The translations under genes and the position numbers were made by a program. Shown one piece after another: positions 33,526-47,324 of a stretch of 64,000 nucleotides of DNA. The notes beneath the pieces are model-generated. The model had not been told where the DNA came from and made no database searches. It saw nothing but the letters and a program-made list of their open reading frames with translations. The stretch lies in contig CM055109.1 in the NCBI GenBank assembly GCA_029204225.1, positions 47,430,612 through 47,494,611 of the forward strand, in the 5' to 3' direction. Position 1 is the first letter of the stretch; each line of letters starts with the position of its first letter. This DNA comes from Diphasiastrum complanatum (Eukaryota > Streptophyta > Lycopodiopsida > Lycopodiales > Lycopodiaceae).

Positions 33526-34260
33526 ATGCACGATGTTGAATACAATGGGATGGACTATACACAACATCATGCTTGTCCAAAGGATTGCATCTTTTATTGT
33601 GGTGAGTATCAAGGACTAAAAAATTGTCCTACATGTGAGACTTCTCGATATCAAGATGATTTGCAAGGGACCGATATCTCATGCAAGGTGTTGCGACATT
33701 TTCCAATAATTTCACGATTGCAACGATTGTTTCGTTGCAAATCCCTTGCAAAACTCATGAATTGGCATGCTAGCCACCGTTCTTTAGATGGGGTTATGAG
33801 AGTACTCTCAGATTCTCTTGCATGGAAACACATTGACAAAGAGTATCCGGATTTTGCAAGTGAATCTAGAAACATAAGATTTGGACTTGCAACACATGGG
33901 GTGAACCCCTTTGGCAAGATGTCAAGCACGTGGTCTACTTTGGCCAATGGTGTTGGTCAACTATAACATTCCACCTTGGCTAACTATAAAAAAGGACATC
34001 TCATGTTAGCACTTTTAATTCTTGGAAAACACAATTAAAAAATATGGATGTCTACCTTGCACCGTCGTTAGTTGAAGAATTGGAGCTATTATGGAAGGGT
34101 GTTATTCAAGGATTTCCCCATAAAAGCAAAAGCTTATAATGATAATGTCCAATCTGGTAATGTAAAAAGAGAAAGAACCAAAATCTTATTCTTTTCATTG
34201 AGAATTTGTCTAGTTCTCAAAAGTTACATGCACGTGTGTAAAAATTGGAAATTGTAGAAA
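33526..34260 (+). pseudogene. CACTA (En/Spm) TNP2-like transposase fragment
   Basis: The open frame to 33966 gives YNGMDYTQHHACPKDCIFYC, CPTCETSRYQ, KVLRHFPIISRLQRLF, AKLMNWHASHRS and RNIRFGLATHGVNPFGKMSS, the typical TNP2 order (CPNDC, CPxCxxSRY, WHxxxR, RNxRxGLxxDGxNPF). The usual Asp of 'STDG' is His here. After a frame break the text continues NYNIPPWLTIKKGHLMLALL up to about 34010, then decays. No CACTA termini were found. Confidence 0.85.
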
Positions 34261-34269
34261 CTTAACTCT

Positions 34270-35490
34270 AGCTCTCATAGACAATCACACATTATCATGA
34301 AAGGTCTTCTCCCACTTCTTCTTAAGCTACAAACTAGTTCAAATTGTATACATTGCACCCAAACTATATGGATAATTTTGGTCAAGCTTGAGTTCTAACC
34401 TCTTACATTGTTGGTCAATCAATGACCATGACCAATTAATAAATGTTTGACTTGGAGCATGTTAAATTAAATTGAGATTGCCCAATAATCAGGTATATGA
34501 CATTGCCAAAAATTTATATAAAAATCAATTTATTGGGCAAATTTTTGCCAACTATTTAAGAGACTACATAACAACAAAATATTTCAATGATTAAGGACCA
34601 AAATATCAAAATGCCTATCATTCACTAAAGCAAGTCTCTAGATTTCCAAGTACTTTCTTTAACATTTTTTTTGAGACAATCTTGGTTTGGATTTGAGTAA
34701 CATGTACAGGACAATTTTGACCATAAACTAGAGACCATGGGCAACATTTAACACGATAGAAAGTTAGGGTCCCAAGGCTCTCCGGATACATCCTCCAAGG
34801 TCAGGTAGACAAACTCGAAGGGCAAGCAAAAGGCATAATTGGCCCCGAAGGACATACACAATTCTAGAAGAGCAATATCCCAAATTCATAAAACTCCGTC
34901 CAAGTGGCAATGACCATGAAGGGCAAAACTTCAGACTTAGGTAGGCATGAAACTATATATGTAAAGAGAAGCCTTTACTTTTTAGTCCAAGAACAACCCC
35001 AAAGGGTGACTTTCAACTTCAAAGGAAGTGTGCAAAGATATCACATCTTGCCTTTGCAAGGCAAAGGTATTGTCCTCAAAGAACCACCAACCTAGTTGAG
35101 TCCCCTTGTTTTCACTTCCATATTCTAACTGCAATGTCGTCTCATGGATGTGTGGTAGTAGGCACATCATGCTTGTTCCGTCATTAAGGTAGTGTGGGAT
35201 TTTCGTCTACTGAAACTTCTTGCAGCAGGCCATGTCACCATACTAAGTTATGTCCTATAATATGGCTAGATGATGGCCAATCCGAAAATGTGCTTTGCGT
35301 CTATGTGGGGTAGGTAACTTTAAAAGTGAGATTCAGGCGAAATATTTTTTACTGTGATTGTCACATCCTTGGGTTACCTTAGGTCAACAACTATTGCAAA
35401 TCAAGGTTGCCATAGACTATGAATGCGACCACAACTACTATCTATTTACTAGCCCTCTTGTAACCATCTTCTGCAATTTGTCTCAAGAAT
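34270..35490. other. Not recognised; one 63-codon frame
   Basis: A plus-strand frame at 34904-35095 (QEQPQRVTFNFKGSVQRYHI text) shows no family I can name. Otherwise nothing. Confidence 0.35.
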
Positions 35491-35659
35491 ATAGCACTCG
35501 CTATAAACTTCCACACCACACTATGATAAGTCTCAAGGAATTAGCCCCACAAAATTCAAATGAGATTTTTTTTGACATTCGGCTTGTAGGCTCAGTGCTT
35601 GGCTGGGCACATTCGGATTTGGATGACATCCTCGAGGTTGAGACAAAAAATAACGTTTT

Positions 35660-36640
35660 CTTCTTCTTCTTCTTCTTCTGGGGTGGTCGCGTGCAAATCA
35701 TTGTGTACATCAGTGAGCCGATGACGGATTGAAACGGGTAATGCTTCATCTCCTCCTTTTTAGTCTCAGTTTGAGGAGACTGTTCCTTTGATAGCTTTAG
35801 TCCAGGCTCGAGTGGAAAGTGACTTGGTTTGAGTTGGGCATTCCATACTTCTCCAGCACATTGTTGAGATATCGTTGCTGATTGATAAAGATCAGTCTGT
35901 TGGGTTGATCTCATTGAATTTGAATTCCAAGACAATAGTGGGCTGGACCCATGTCAGTCATCTTGTATTCCTGCGCAAGCATGCATTTTGTATCCTTCTT
36001 CAGATTCAAATTGTTATTGAATAAGAGTGTATCATCTATGTAGAGAGTGATGATGATGAAGTAATCTGATACATACTTGAAATACACATTCGAGTCTGCT
36101 GAGTTTGGAATAAACCATTCTCTATTAGAAATGCGTTGATCTTTTGGAACCAGACTCTGGGTGACTGTTTCAGCCCGTAGAGCGCCTTGTACAAGGTGAT
36201 GTTGCTTGTCGTTGAGTTCGTATCTCTCTGGCTGCGTCATGTAGATCTTTTCTTCGATGGTTCCATTGAGGAACGCGGTTTGGACATCCATCTGGTGGAC
36301 TTCAAGATCTGTTGCGGCTACAAAGGAGAGAAGTAGGCGAATCGAAGCATGTTTGACAAATGGGCCGAAGGTTTGAGTAATCCAGATCTGGAATCGGGAA
36401 AAGCCTTTGGCGACTAGCCTAGCCTTATAACGATTTATTCTTCCTTCAGCGTCGTACTTTGCCTTGAATATCCATTTGCATGGAATTGGTTTCCAGTCCT
36501 TTGGCAGCTCAGTGAGTGTCCATGTTTGATTCTCTATAAGAGAATCAAATTCGGTGTCCATCGCTGCTTTCCACTGGTCAGCATCAACAGTAGATTTTTG
36601 TTTCTCCAGCTGTTTTAGGGTTGATGATAAGTTGGCGACG
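35660..36640 (-). pseudogene. Ty1/copia element G reverse transcriptase fragment
   Basis: Minus strand: [78 protein letters not shown] (YIDD), MTDMGPAHYCLGIQI, and after a frame break HYPFQSVIGSLMYTMICTRP. It stops at a (TTC)n run (35658-35682); RNase H, integrase and gag are absent. Close in text to copia H (40.8-46 kb), so it is the same family. Confidence 0.88.
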
Positions 36641-36649
36641 TTGGTCTGC

Positions 36650-37252
36650 CAATGTAGCAAAAACGCGAAAAACCCAAAACCAAAAAACCCGAAGGTCCCC
36701 TTCAAACTGAAGGTATGCAAATCATGAAGGTGCCCTTAGACTTAAGGTGTGTAAATCCCTAAGGCGCATGTAGACTTAAGGCGAGAAGAAGGCAAAAAAG
36801 ACGAAGGTGCCTTAAGAATGGTTTCTAAGGCATTTTGGCCAACCTTACACTGAAGGCAGTGAAAAAGCCAAGGTGCCTTAGATTTAAAGACAGTGAAGAA
36901 GGCAAAGGTGCCTTAGATTAAAGATAGTGAAGAAGGCGAAGTTGCCTTAGATTAAAGGTAGTGAAGAAGGCGAAGGTGCCTTAGATTAAAGGTAGTGAAA
37001 AAGGCAAAAAAAATGAGAACATGCCTAAAAAATGATTTCTAAGGCATTCTGGCCACTTGGCCATTGTGTCGCATTTTTCGCGAAGTTGCAAAAAAAGGCC
37101 AAAAAAAGAAGAGATGGTCTAAAAACGTTTAAGGCACAAGAAATCTCAAAAAGGAAAAATGTGAAGGCTCAAAAACATGTTGTCAGCCTTCGGTTTTCAA
37201 GATGCTCATTACTTGAACGATTTGTTTAAGGCTGAGCATAAGAAATCTAACA
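36650..37252 (-). mobile_element. LTR of copia G, containing a minisatellite
   Basis: Its right end (GATGCTCATTAC ... GAGCATAAGAAATCTAACA) matches the right end of both copia H LTRs. RT text begins left of about 36640. The left boundary is approximate. Confidence 0.55.
36845..37010. repeat. Minisatellite, about 33-bp unit, in the copia G LTR
   Basis: Four to five units of 'gtgaagaaggcgaaggtgcc' followed by 'ttagattaaaggta', with point differences between units. Confidence 0.9.
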
Positions 37253-39298
37253 ATCCCTAGTGGTCTTTACAGCCATGCTTTCTTTGAATTAGATATTATG
37301 TATGGGTGATGAGAAGTGATATCAGTAGCATAGAAAGGAATTATCAGAAAGCATTCATCAGTTTAAGAACATGTAAAAAAAATAGAGAATCTATGTATTA
37401 ACGTTGTAATAACAACAACCAGATCACGATCTTGTACTTGAGAATGGTTCACAGTAGTGACACACTAAGTGCTATGATCCTACTAACAAATTGAATAGTA
37501 TCTCTACTTGTTGAATTACCTTCATTGTCTCATGTGTGTATGTTCTCTCGTGTCACTCTTATCAATTATATATATGTGTGTTAGTTGTGACGGTCGTGAA
37601 GATTGTAACGTTTGGTACAAACTGTACTACAAATAATTGTAAAGCTCTACACTTACTTGCACAGTGAACGATGATGTAGCCTATACTCGACAAGCAGAGT
37701 GAGAGCTTTATTTTGAATAGTAATAGTCAACGAGTCTCAAGAGCGCAAGGTATGTCAAGTCAACTATTTGCCCTTAAGTTGAACTCGATGAAGTCGAAGT
37801 CGGGTATGTCGAGTCAATTCTGCTTCATAGAATACAGATAGTTTGACTTGTGCGACTGAGGTTGCAGGCTGTTATGGAGAGAGTATATTTACATAAAAAT
37901 AGGAAATACTCAAGAGACGAATTCAGGTGAGAAGGAGTAAAGGTTATACTCCAACATATAAGGAAACTTGTGCACCTTAAAAAAATCGACGGCTTTGATA
38001 TTAAATGTTACAACTCTCATAAATCTCCATTGCCTTGAAGATTAATGCACGTCCTATACCAGTGATGACACATCGTATCCACCCATCCATAGGGTCACTA
38101 CCGACCGATCCCCATGCACTGGAGCTATTGACATCCTCATGCCGTCAAATCTCCTATAGTAACTGGCATCCCATACCACTAGCCATCGCCATTGGCTCTC
38201 CCTAGCACACATTTCTTGGCCTGGAGATACATCCTGGCTACTGCGTGTGCTCTCCATCCAGCAACTCTTAAGTGGATTGATTTAATGGCAAAATGGAAGC
38301 CCCCACCACTATGTAGGCATAGCCTAGTGGGTCCCATCAAGCATAGTCCCGTCGATGACACGTGACCACCTAGGATGGTGATGTGTGGCACCAAAACATG
38401 TCGATAACGCCAGAACTGCGTCATGCCCCTTGCTAGGCCATCACTGAAGGGTGTACCGTTATGGTACATAACAAGTATACTCTTTATCTATGGTCTCTCT
38501 CTCGAGATCGAAGTCTAATTGACTGAATGCTTCATCTAAGTAGTCAGTTTGTTATGTCCATGACCAGTACATAGGATTCAGATACTCCTAGTTTTGGATA
38601 CATGGTACTCTTCATCAAAATTTGGTTGGAGATCAACTATTATTCTCATCCAGGTGGAGAACAAGTGCAAGTGGGTGGATACTCCCAGTCATGTTGCTAA
38701 GATCCATGTCTCTCAAAAAAAAATTGGAGTTTATGGAGAATTGTCATAGGAAGCCAATTTGTGTGGCTTTTTTGGAGCTTTTTCTTGTGTAGCTCAATTC
38801 TTATGCAAATCCAAATTTTCCAGCAAGTGTACTTTCAATTTAGGGATTATTAATGATGAAATTAATGATGCATGATGCCAGTTCTTTTCATGATTTATGG
38901 TTCTAGACTATGTTTTGGTTAAAATTGCTTGCTTATTTATGCTTTTGGCTCAAAATTGATAGTAAGAACTAAAATTCAACAATATCAGATCAATTAGAGG
39001 ACTATAATTTGTAATTGGTTTGCATGAGAAAAAGAGTTTCATGTCATAAATTTCCACTTTATAGTGAATAAAAACTGCAAAATAGCCAAAAATTATGATT
39101 TTTGCTTGTTTTTTCATAAAGTTGGATAGTAGGTGGCTATAAAACATCTTGTAAAGCTTGCAAAAATTTGAAAAGCTCTCCTTGAAGTTAGAGCCAAGAA
39201 TTCCATGAATTGGGCTTGTAAAAGGTCAAAAAAGACCAAAAAATCGCTTATTTTTGTGATTTTAAGGGATGGATTGCTCCCGATCCATAAGGAAATCA
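37253..39298. other. Not recognised; starts with a 20-bp LTR-K end
   Basis: 'ccctagtggtctttaca' at 37255-37271 equals the end of LTR K copy 1 (4184-4200), so copia G may have inserted into an LTR of that family. Frames at 38054-38469 (minus) have no motif I can name. Confidence 0.4.
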
Positions 39299-39764
39299 TG
39301 TTATCGCCATATTTGGTTAAGGACGTGGCATAGTCCTAATATTGTAGACCGGCCCTTCCGTATTCGAGTTTATTAGCCACGTCGAGATTTTATTCCATGT
39401 CGAGGCTTGTTTGTGACTAATGACCTTGAGAGGACCCAGACACTCTAATTGAGACATATGCAGTATTGCATGTCCATGTGACAAATATAGACAGGAGAAT
39501 TGCATGAAGAGTTGTCACCTATTTATAGTTGGATTGCATGATGATTGCATGGGTTCATGCACATGAATCTACTCTTTATATATTGGAGTAGAGTTTCACT
39601 CGTTGACAACTTGGTTCAGGTTACCAATTGCTCTCTTCTCCTCTTGCTTTCACATGGCATGGCCTGGGGGCTAGATCCAGGTTTGGTTGGGTGGTTTGGC
39701 TCCAATGTCTCTCTTGTTGTGTTTTCCTATCCTCATCTTAGGGGTTTTCTCTATTGGTCTTTAT
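39299..39764 (+). mobile_element. 5' LTR (family K, copy 2)
   Basis: TGTTATCGCC ... GGTCTTTATAT; aligns with 3713-4200 along its length. The primer-binding site follows at once. Confidence 0.75.
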
Positions 39765-39777
39765 ATTGGTATCAGAG
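39765..39777 (+). promoter_or_regulatory. Primer-binding site of LTR K element
   Basis: TGGTATCAGAGCT, tRNA-Met type, directly after the LTR. Confidence 0.8.
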
Positions 39778-40798
39778 CTCGGCTAAGATGCGATCTTGGA
39801 TGGAATTGAACGCAAGCTCTACTTTGGAAGTTAGAGGCGCTTGGATTGGCATCCCAGATTGGAGTGCTAATTTTCTCAAGGGAAGCTTGAATTTGGATTC
39901 ACTAATTCTGGTTGATGCATGCTTTTTGAGATTGATGGTAGAGTGCTCTTTTACATGATCCATTCTGATAAAGATGTTGTGAATTAGAGTTGAATCCCTT
40001 ACATTTTCTTGTTTGAGGTTTGAATAGTTTGTATGAATTCATAGTGCTCCTAGGTGATTAAATTCATGACTAGCTGCAGGTTTTTTGTGAATGGATTGGT
40101 AAGGATTCAATTTGTTCGAAATGAATGAACCAGTTTGTGGCTGGAAGTCATGAATACATGCAAATTGAGAACATAGTTTGGAATTTGTGAATTGTTCATT
40201 CTCTTGAAGTAGAAATGGATAATGGACTATAGACTATTTTTTTGGATTGATGCATCATAAAATTTTGTCTTAAAAAACGGTTTTTAGCACATGTTGTCTC
40301 AGTGTTGGAGGCTAAATGCTATTTGTAGATTACTAAAATATGATTTTTCTAGCATGTTTAAGGCCACATCCTTGTTGTCTGGACAACGGCCAACTACATA
40401 CATGAAATGCAATATATTCTCTTCTATAAAATCAAAGTGTTCCTTCCAAGTAATGCTTATCTTTAGGAAAAGTAGCAATACAATTGCACTAAAAGTTTAT
40501 GTAGCATTCTTGTTTGATTCTTACCACGGCTAACTGCTTCACTCGTTTTGGTTCGATTTTGAACCATATATTGAAAAGTGTCAATACAAGTATGTTACTT
40601 GACGATTCCTTGAAGTATTGGGTAAGCTTTAGTAAGTAAGACTCCTACTTTGATAGAAGAGCATGAGTATTCATTATAATTGTGATACGAAGGTGAGAAT
40701 ACTTTACGATATATAATGAAAACATTATGTATGGTTGTTTCTTAAAGAAAACACACATTTCGTGGGAATAGCATGGCACCGTCTCAAGACAATACGTC
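39778..40798 (+). mobile_element. Internal remnant of the K element
   Basis: No gag or pol motif seen. Copia H has inserted at its right side. Confidence 0.35.
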
Positions 40799-40803
40799 TA
40801 CAA

Positions 40804-41273
40804 TGTCGGAAATCAGTGGGTTAGCAGCGAAAGTAGAACAACAGACGGTTGTAGATCGGAAGTGCAACAGTTACCAGCAATAATCAAGATGAATAAATTT
40901 TAGAGCTTCCGTCTCTATATAGATAACTAACTGAAAAGATATTTATTTACAACATATTTCAAGTCTTTCAAGTCAATGATTTTCTACCTACTTAATTTAT
41001 TACAACCGCCTTGTAGTTGGTAACCGCCTTTTAAGTAATAAAGACTATGTACAAGTAGGTGAATTGCCATAATGTCTTGGATTATCTTTTCTCTGATGAC
41101 GAAGTCAGATTGTTCGGTTTAGTCAAATTGTCCGGCCTAGTCAGATTTGTCGATTGCCTCAAATTTGTCGGTTGAGATAGATTTGTCGGCCGAGTCAGAT
41201 TTGTCGGTTGAGTCAGAATTTTTCAGGATGCTCATTACCGAATGGATTTGGTCCTGAGCATAGAAATCCAACA
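40804..41273 (-). mobile_element. 3' LTR of copia H (470 bp)
   Basis: Plus-strand ends TGTCGGAAAT...AAATCCAACA. Lacks most of the block that starts 'cagtagcaatgttcaat' in the other LTR. Confidence 0.9.
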
Positions 41274-41280
41274 CTCCCTC

Positions 41281-42660
41281 TTAATGTGGATCCTGAAAAA
41301 ATTTGATCTTCAGATTTAGCATGTCGTTAAATCTGAGATGGTGCTCCTTTGATAGAGCTTTTGTGAAGTAATCTGTTGCCATAAGATCTGTCCTGCAGTA
41401 AACCAATGACACTTCCTTGCTTTGCACTTTTTCTCTAAGATAGTGATACCTGATTTCGATATGTTTGCTTCGAGAGTGAAATCTTGGATTTAGAGATAGT
41501 GCAATTGTGCTTTGATTGTCACAATAATTTGTCATTGGATGTGGTTGAGCAAGGTCAATATCTGCAAGTAGGTTCCTTAGCCAAATTGCCTCCATGGTAG
41601 CATTTGTGATAGCTATGTATTCTTATTTGGTCGATGATAATGCTACTGAGGTCTATTTTCGGCTGTTCCATGAGATTGGGCCTTGATTGTATAAGAATAC
41701 AAATCCAGAAGTCGATCTTATGGTGTCAATATATCTTGCCCAATATGCATCTGTGTATCCTTCGAGAATATTGGCAGGTTGGCTCTCTCCATAACAAATG
41801 CTAAGATGTTTTGTTGCTTGGACATACTTCATGACCTTTATGAGTGTTTTCCAATGGGTTGAACCTAGGCTCGATAGGAACTGGCTAAGTGAACTAATTG
41901 AGTGTGCAAGGTCTGGTTGAGTGTAGAGCATTGCATACATCAGTGAGCCGATAATGGAGTGAAATGGATATTGTTTCATTTTTTTCTTTTTTGCCTCGAT
42001 TTGAGGGCATTGTTCCTTCGATAATTTTAGACCAGGGTCGAGGAAAAGTAACTGGATTTGCAGTTGGTCATTCCATATTTTTTCTAGCACATTAGTGAGA
42101 TATCATTGTTGACTGATATAAATTTGTCTGCTGGATTGATTTTGATGAATCTAGATTCCAAGGCAGTAATGGGCTGGACCCATATCAGTCATCTTGTACT
42201 CATGTGCTAGGATGCATTTCGTATCTTTCAATAAATTTAGATTGTTACTAAAAATTAATGTATCATCCACATAAAGAGTGATGATTATGAAGGAAGGAAA
42301 AACAAACTTGAAGTTAACATTCGAGTCTGCCGAGTTTGGAATAAAACCATTTGCAATTAGAAATGCATTGATCTTCTGAAACCAGGCTCTTGGTGACTGT
42401 TTCAGACCATACAGAGCCTTGTGGATTTTGCATACTAGGTGCTCCTTGCCCTTGAGGCTGCGACATATAGATCTCCTCTTCGATAATCTCGTTGAGGAAG
42501 GCAGTCTGGACATCCATTTGGTGGACTTCGAGATCGGTTGTAGTTGCAAAGGAGTGTAGTAGATGAATCGAAAGCATGCTTAACGACAAGGCTGAAAGTC
42601 TCTGAATAATCCAGATCTGGAATCTAGGAGAAGCCTTTGGCGACAAGCCTGACCTTGTAT
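41281..42660 (-). pseudogene. Copia H reverse transcriptase and RNase H
   Basis: [52 protein letters not shown] (YVDD), MTDMGPAHYCLGI, then HSIIGSLMYAMLYTQPDLAH after a break. RNase H: DAYWARYIDTIRSTSGFVF near 41740, then [39 protein letters not shown] and TDYFTKALS ending at 41281. At least four frame breaks (near 42640, 42440, 42100, 41650). Confidence 0.9.
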
Positions 42661-43760
42661 CGATTTAATCTTCCTTCAGCATCATACTTCGCTTTGAATA
42701 TCCATTTGCATGGAATCATTTGGCAGCTCAGTAATAGTCCATGTTTGATTCTTGATGAGAGAATTGAATTCAATGTCCATTGCAGCCTTCCACTGGTCAA
42801 CATCAGGTGTCGACATTGCCTCTAAAACAGTGTTTGGTTCTTGCACAAAGTAGTAGGTAGGATGGAGACTGTCTGGATCGGTTCGATCTTTTGGCTTGAA
42901 CTTCGATCCTCTGATGTGGTTCAAATTGTCGAGAGTCTGTCTCTTTTTAAGAGTCGGAGTCGAGTTGTTGATCAATGCTGAGTTCCGAATTGTCAGCTCT
43001 AGGATAGGAAGTTGATGGAACTTTCTCCTTATGGTCGATAAATCCATCTTCCAAGAAAATGATGTCTCTACTAGTGAATGCCTTCTCGATATCCAGATTG
43101 TAGAGCTTGTATGTCTTGTGGTATGGAGAATAGCCAATGAAAATTGATTTTCTGCTCTTGTCATCCAGATTTTTTCTTAGATCTTTAGAGATCTGAGCAA
43201 AAGTGATGCATCCAAACACTCGAATATTTTTGAGTGATGGTTTCGATCCTGTCCACACCCCATAAGGTGTCTTGCTATTCAGAGCCTTTGTGATGGATTG
43301 ATTCTGCAAATAGGCGACTATGGTAACAGATTCTGCCCATAATTTCTTTGGAAGAGAGGCATGGGCCAACATGCTCTTGGCACTTTTGATGAGTGTCCAA
43401 TTCTTTCTCTCAGCTACGCCATTGGATTGAGGCGAGTAACTGGTTGTGTATTGCTGATGTATTCCATTGTCCTTGCAAAAGTCCTTGAATTCGGTGGAGA
43501 TGAATTCTCCCCCTCCATCAGTACGTAGAGCCTTGATTTTTCTCTGGTTCTGATTTTCAACAAACGCCTTGAACTGCTTGAAGAACTTGAAAGCTTCGGA
43601 TTTGTTTTTCAGACAATAAGTAACAGTCCTTCGAGAGAAGTCATCAATGAATGTTAGAAAATAGAGGGCTCCCCCTCTGGAAGCAATCTGCATAGGGCCA
43701 CAAATGTCGCTATGTACAAGATCAAGCAAACCTTTGGAAGTCTGAACTAAATTATAAATA
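42660..43760 (-). pseudogene. Copia H integrase and RT linker
   Basis: 260-codon frame (43729-42947): [36 protein letters not shown] (first Asp), [14 protein letters not shown] (second Asp), [16 protein letters not shown] (Glu), FGCITFAQISKDLRKNLDDK, SRDIIFLEDGF. Catalytic residues are present, so this part decayed little. A second frame (43164-42682) continues the linker to [17 protein letters not shown]. Confidence 0.92.
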
Positions 43761-45212
43761 AAAGAACTTCTAGCATGGTTGCTGATAATTCAGCTTTCAC
43801 ATGGAGAAGTTGGTTCACTGACAGAAGGAAGATTTTGCACTGGATTCTGAGTCGACATTTGCTGAATACTATTGAAGTTTAGATGGCCTAATCTGAAATG
43901 CCAAAGCATATCTTAGTCGATTCAAAAGTGGATGAATGAAGAGCTTGGCTATTTGTCTAATAACAGTGACTAAGCTTGTAAAGATAGCCACATCATCTAC
44001 CAAAAGCTAAAACTTTCCTAGACTTATTGAGTATGGTGTGGTCCTCTGTATCAAATTCAACCATTCGACCAGAATCAGTGATTCTGCTTATTGAAAGCAA
44101 ATTCATGGTAAGGTTAGGAACATGAAGAACGTTGGACAACAACTTTACATCACCTTTTTGAAACTTGAATTTGACTGTTCTTTTACCTTCAATAGAATGA
44201 GATGAGTTGTCTCCAAGTTGTACAACTCTTGAATGGGTGAATGGCTTGTAGCATTGGAGACAGTCTCGATGGTGAGTCATATGTCAAGTTGCTCCTGAGT
44301 CCAAGTACCAGGAGTCGATATCCTGAAGTTCTCCAACCTTGGTCATAAAGGCAACTTCATCTTCCTCTTGTTGCTGGATCGAGTGACTAGTTGTAACAAT
44401 ACTGGCTAGCTGTTGGAACTGCTTCTTCTTCTCGTTGAAAGTTCGGTAGTCCTTGATGAGATGACCAGTCCTCTTACAATATTTACAGAATAGCTTCTGT
44501 CTTTGCTGGAATGATGAAGGCTCTTAACTTGATGCTTCATTTGGTACAGGCTGCTGCATGTTGTTCTTCCTATTAGGATAATCTGCCTGTGTAGATCTCT
44601 TCGATCTAAACTTTTGATTTTTTTTCTTAATATAGATCTTGAGGATACGATTCTGAGCCTGAGGAGGATGCAGCTCTTCTAATCTCCAGCATCGAAATTA
44701 CTCTTGATAGAGCGAGATGCTCTTGGGTTGTAATTGCCATGACCCAATTTTCATAGACATCAGGTAGACTAGATAATAGAGTCATAACAACATCGGAATC
44801 TTCAATGACTGAGCCAGTTACATTCATATGCTCCATAAGATTTTTGAAAGGGTTGAGATGACTCGAAACACTATCTGCATCAGACATTCTCAGGGTGAAG
44901 AAGTTTGGAAGTGACGTCCCTGATATCATAAAGAGTTGCTAGCATGTCTCATGCATCCTTAACAGTCTGAACAGCTCGTATATGGCTGATTTGAGAGTCT
45001 TTGATATTGAGAGTAATCATGGTAAATGCCTTGCCATCTCTCAATCTCCATTTGGTGATGATGGTTGCATTACCTTCTGGCTTGACCTCTATGCCATCAA
45101 CTATGTCCCACAGTTCTTTGGCAAGAAGAACTACTTTCATCTTGAACTTCCAAAGATGGTAGTTATCTCCATCGAGTTTGTCGATCATGGATGAACTAGA
45201 AGATGGATCCAT
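43761..45212 (-). pseudogene. Copia H gag, zinc knuckle and protease
   Basis: Gag starts MDPSSSSSMIDKLDGDNYHL at 45212, shortly after the PBS, and follows with WKFKMKVVLLAKELWDIVDG. After a break: RMSDADSVSSHLNPFKNLME, VMTLLSSLPDVYENWV. A CCHC-type segment is read near 44480-44430 (CKYCKRTGHLIKDYR on the minus strand, last Cys changed). Protease region: WYLDSGAT-like text near 44310 then MTHHRDCLQC, VQLGDNSSHSIEGKRTVKFK, NVLHVPNLTMNLLSISRI. Several stops. Confidence 0.85.
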
Positions 45213-45345
45213 TCTGGTATAGAGTGAGAGATCATTGGTAGAAACAATGATATTGGAATACTATTGGCTGTGCACTTGCTGAACGATGTCTTGGTAGAAA
45301 CAAGACTAATAACCTGCAATAGAAATGCAAATTACTGAACCACCC

Positions 45346-45357
45346 GCTCTGATACCA
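45346..45357 (-). promoter_or_regulatory. Primer-binding site of copia H
   Basis: Minus strand TGGTATCAGAGC, contiguous with the LTR end ...TTTCCGACA. Confidence 0.88.
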
Positions 45358-45968
45358 TGTCGGAAATTAGTGGGATAGCAGTGGAAGTAGAACAACAGAC
45401 AGAAGTGCAACAGTTACCAGCAATAATCAAGATGAATAAACAGTAGCAATGTTCAATAGAACAAAAACAGTAGTGTAAAAAATGTGTGATAAAAATCAGA
45501 AGTTGAGTACATGGGCGTGAAGCTGATGAGCGCAATTTAGTGAGGCTCAGATATTTTAGAGCTTCCGTCTCTATATAGATAACTAACTAAGAAGATATTT
45601 ATTTACAACATATTTTCAAGTCTTTCAGGTCAATGCTTTTCTACATACTTAATTAATTACAGCTGTCTTAATTTAGTTGGTAACCACCTTTTAAGTAATA
45701 AAGACTATATACAAGTAGGTGAACTGCCATAAAGTCTTGGATCGATTTTTCTTTGATGACGAAGTCAAATTGTTCGATTTAGTCAGATTCTTCGGCCTAG
45801 TCCGATTTGTCGGCCGAGTTCAATTTGTCAGCTGCCTCCTCTTGTCGGCTGTCTCAGATTTGTCAGTTTAGATAGATTTGTTGGCCGAGTCAAAAATGTC
45901 GGTTGAGTCAAAAAATTTCAAGATGCTCATTACCGAATGAATTTGGTCCTGAGCATAGAAATCCAACA
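45358..45968 (-). mobile_element. 5' LTR of copia H (611 bp)
   Basis: TGTCGGAAAT...AAATCCAACA. Contains repeated 'agtcagatttgtcggccg' units (45768-45912), also in the other LTR (41105-41217), which lie near the U3 start on the element's own strand. Confidence 0.9.
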
Positions 45969-45973
45969 TACAA

Positions 45974-47321
<1,348 letters not shown>

Positions 47322-47324
47322 GAT

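Larger units (their letters stand above)
40804..45968 (-). mobile_element. Copia H, both ends present, 5165 bp, with target duplication
   Basis: Two LTRs with TG/CA ends (40804-41273 and 45358-45968), flanked by TACAA on both sides (40799-40803, 45969-45973). A PBS (TGGTATCAGAGC on the minus strand, 45346-45357) and a purine tract (AAGAGGGAG beside 41274) are in place. Reading frames inside are broken. The 5' LTR is 141 bp longer than the 3' LTR. Confidence 0.92.

Noticed and set aside
35358-35732. Plus frame with a Phe run
   Set aside because: The Phe run is a (TTC)n tract at the edge of copia G; no coding support.
38179-38469. Minus frame of 96 codons, once considered as a gene
   Set aside because: No recognisable family, no splice partners, no repeat partner; left unassigned.
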